6,813 nt of DNA from the NCBI GenBank assembly GCA_900758315.1, contig CAAERF010000192.1:1-6813 (forward strand), written 5' to 3'. Below, piece by piece: positions 5,394 through 6,813 of this stretch (position 1 is the first letter of the stretch; each line of letters starts with the position of its first letter). The stretch comes from an uncultured Oscillospiraceae bacterium (GTDB taxonomy: Bacteria; Bacillota; Clostridia; Oscillospirales; Oscillospiraceae). The translations under genes were made by a program, and so were the position numbers. The notes under the pieces were generated by a model. The model did no database searches. It was not told the origin of the DNA and worked only from the letters and a program-made list of their open reading frames with translations.

Positions 5394-6813
5394 ATGAAAC
5401 AAAAAACACTTATTCCGCTTATCGTTTTCTTACTGGGTATATGCCTTGTTGGTATAATCCTATACAAAATAGACTCTCATGAAACAGCACAGAACCATAC
5501 AACAGCATTATTAAATGCAACAACCTATGGGGAACGCATAAAAAATGAGATTACAGAAGGGATAGACGTTACGGATGTTCTGAAACAGATTTTGATCAGT
5601 GAATCTGGAGAATTTAACCAGTTTGACATGATTGCAGAAAATCTTATGTCTGATTCTATTGAAAGCGTGCAGCTTGCTCCGAATGGTGTTGTGACAGATA
5701 TTTATCCGTCCGCCGGAAATGAAGCAGGCAAAATTGATCTGCTCCATGATAAAGATCGTGGAAAGATTTCCTGTTATGCAAGGGACAACCATACAATCAT
5801 TACTCAGGGACCATTCAAATTGAAACAGGGCGGCTCTGGAATTGCTGTCCGCAATCCCATTTTCCTGAAGGATGAAAACGGGTTGGAATATTTCTGGGGC
5901 TTTACCATTGTTGTCCTGCGTGTACCCGACATTTTCTCAGACGCGGTCAGTGCACTTTCCAGCTTTGGATATGAATACAGAATTTCAAAGACAGATGCTC
6001 CCTGGAGTGATACCTATAACATTGTTTCTCAATCAAATGATTCGTTGATAAATCCGGTTTCTTATACTTTTACGATAGGGGAAGAGACATGGATGTTTGA
6101 AGTAGCTCCTCAAGGTGGATGGCGAAACAATTTATTAATAGCAAAAACCAGTGTGATATTAACTGCTAACGTTATACTTCTGTCCGTTCTTACCTGTGTA
6201 TGGCTGACTTCGAAAGAAAATAAAAACAGATTTCAGATACTGGCACACACGGATTCCCTTACCAATATTTACAATCGCTATGGATTTGATGAATTGGCAG
6301 CGAAAATGATAGCTAAAAATCCGAAAACTCATTTTGTGGCTGCACTTTTTGATATTGATGACTTTAAGTTTATCAATGATATCTATGGACACGGTTATGG
6401 TGACAAGGCATTGAAATGTCTTGCAGACAGCATGAAAGCTTTTTTTCCATCTGAGGCCATATTAGGAAGAAACGGTGGAGACGAATTTTGTGTTCTTCTC
6501 CCTAACTATACCTTTGAAGAAGCAGAAGCGCAATTGCAGCAATTCACCAGCCTTCCCAAAACATTCTCATGCAGAGGAAGGGAGCAGCAATTTTATATTT
6601 CTCTTGGATATGCGGAATATCCGACCTTTGCATCCAGTCTTTCACAGCTCATGCGCTGTGCAGATGCAGCTCTCTATGAAATAAAGCTTCACGGGAAAAA
6701 TGGATGTATGTCTTACAGTAAGGAACTTCAATCCGTTGTTCGCAAACAGCTGGGCTTTGCACTTAAAGATATCTCCGAACCCCTTCCGGGTGCATTTATC
6801 ATATACAGAGCAG
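5394..6813 (+). CDS. Membrane-anchored CHASE-GGDEF protein, predicted diguanylate cyclase (3' end outside window)
   Basis: The window shows 473 codons with no stop, so the gene continues to the right. Order of parts: membrane helix at about 6-24; an extracytoplasmic sensor of CHASE type, about 30-245; a second helix at about 253-273; a GGDEF domain, about 283-440; then the start of another domain from about 454 (GFALKDIS, then LPGAFIIY), which resembles a PAS domain. The GGDEF domain has DSLTNIYNR (from 287), the metal-binding D320, N328 and D337 at the guanine-binding positions, and GGDEF at 361-365 with D363 and E364. It should therefore make c-di-GMP from two GTP. The four residues where RxxD would sit (PSEA) lack the product-inhibition site. 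The start at 5394 follows AAGGGG (5380-5385) by eight bases. A further effector domain (GGDEF, EAL or HD-GYP) may lie beyond the edge. CHASE assignment is by architecture and general resemblance, and its ligand is unknown. Confidence 0.88.
   Translation, partial: MKQKTLIPLIVFLLGICLVGIILYKIDSHETAQNHTTALLNATTYGERIKNEITEGIDVTDVLKQILISESGEFNQFDMIAENLMSDSIESVQLAPNGVVTDIYPSAGNEAGKIDLLHDKDRGKISCYARDNHTIITQGPFKLKQGGSGIAVRNPIFLKDENGLEYFWGFTIVVLRVPDIFSDAVSALSSFGYEYRISKTDAPWSDTYNIVSQSNDSLINPVSYTFTIGEETWMFEVAPQGGWRNNLLIAKTSVILTANVILLSVLTCVWLTSKENKNRFQILAHTDSLTNIYNRYGFDELAAKMIAKNPKTHFVAALFDIDDFKFINDIYGHGYGDKALKCLADSMKAFFPSEAILGRNGGDEFCVLLPNYTFEEAEAQLQQFTSLPKTFSCRGREQQFYISLGYAEYPTFASSLSQLMRCADAALYEIKLHGKNGCMSYSKELQSVVRKQLGFALKDISEPLPGAFIIYRA

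Noticed and set aside
5387..5396. Alternative ATG at 5387 for the GGDEF gene
   Set aside because: It is in a different frame that soon diverges from the CHASE-GGDEF product and lies only one base after the AAGGGG site. The ATG at 5394 has normal spacing.
5511..5792. Minus-strand open frames inside the CHASE-GGDEF gene (also 6159-6392) and plus-strand frame 6475-6684
   Set aside because: All are out-of-frame shadows of the continuous plus-strand coding region from 5394 to the window end.

Overview
The window looks like a piece of a Firmicutes (Clostridia-type, probably gut) chromosome. The evidence is the strong purine-rich Shine-Dalgarno sites, sigma-A-like promoters, a CIRCE operator in front of a small heat-shock gene, and a modular CHASE-GGDEF-PAS signalling protein of a style common in Lachnospiraceae and Oscillospiraceae. 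The species cannot be named from the sequence alone. No tRNA, rRNA, CRISPR array or mobile element was recognised.

Left part (about 60-4215, plus strand, GC-rich): a three-gene operon. It encodes an NCS1-family (CodB/Mhp1-like) nucleobase or hydantoin permease, a DUF917 protein (a family now linked in databases to S-methyl-thiohydantoin desulfurase), and a short hydantoinase/oxoprolinase (HyuA-type) ASKHA-fold protein. A candidate extended -10 promoter precedes the permease. A strong hairpin lies between genes 1 and 2. Genes 2 and 3 overlap by 8 bases and are probably translationally coupled. The likely logic is import of a small cyclic amide (cytosine-, hydantoin- or thiohydantoin-like) followed by processing or ATP-dependent ring opening by the DUF917/HyuA pair. 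The true substrate is unknown, and no HyuB subunit is present in the window.

Middle (4216-5393, AT-richer): a perfect-stem bidirectional terminator at 4384-4422 separates the operon from a convergent minus-strand hsp20 gene (4528-4992). That gene has a near-consensus sigma-A promoter overlapped by a CIRCE-like HrcA operator, and a long 5' leader of about 148 nt.

Right part (5394 to the window end, plus strand, AT-richer): a divergent gene for a membrane-anchored CHASE-GGDEF protein, a predicted diguanylate cyclase with an intact GGDEF motif but no RxxD inhibitory site. It runs off the window at the start of what looks like a PAS domain. Base composition changes sharply at the terminator, so the catabolic operon and the stress/signalling genes may have different histories.
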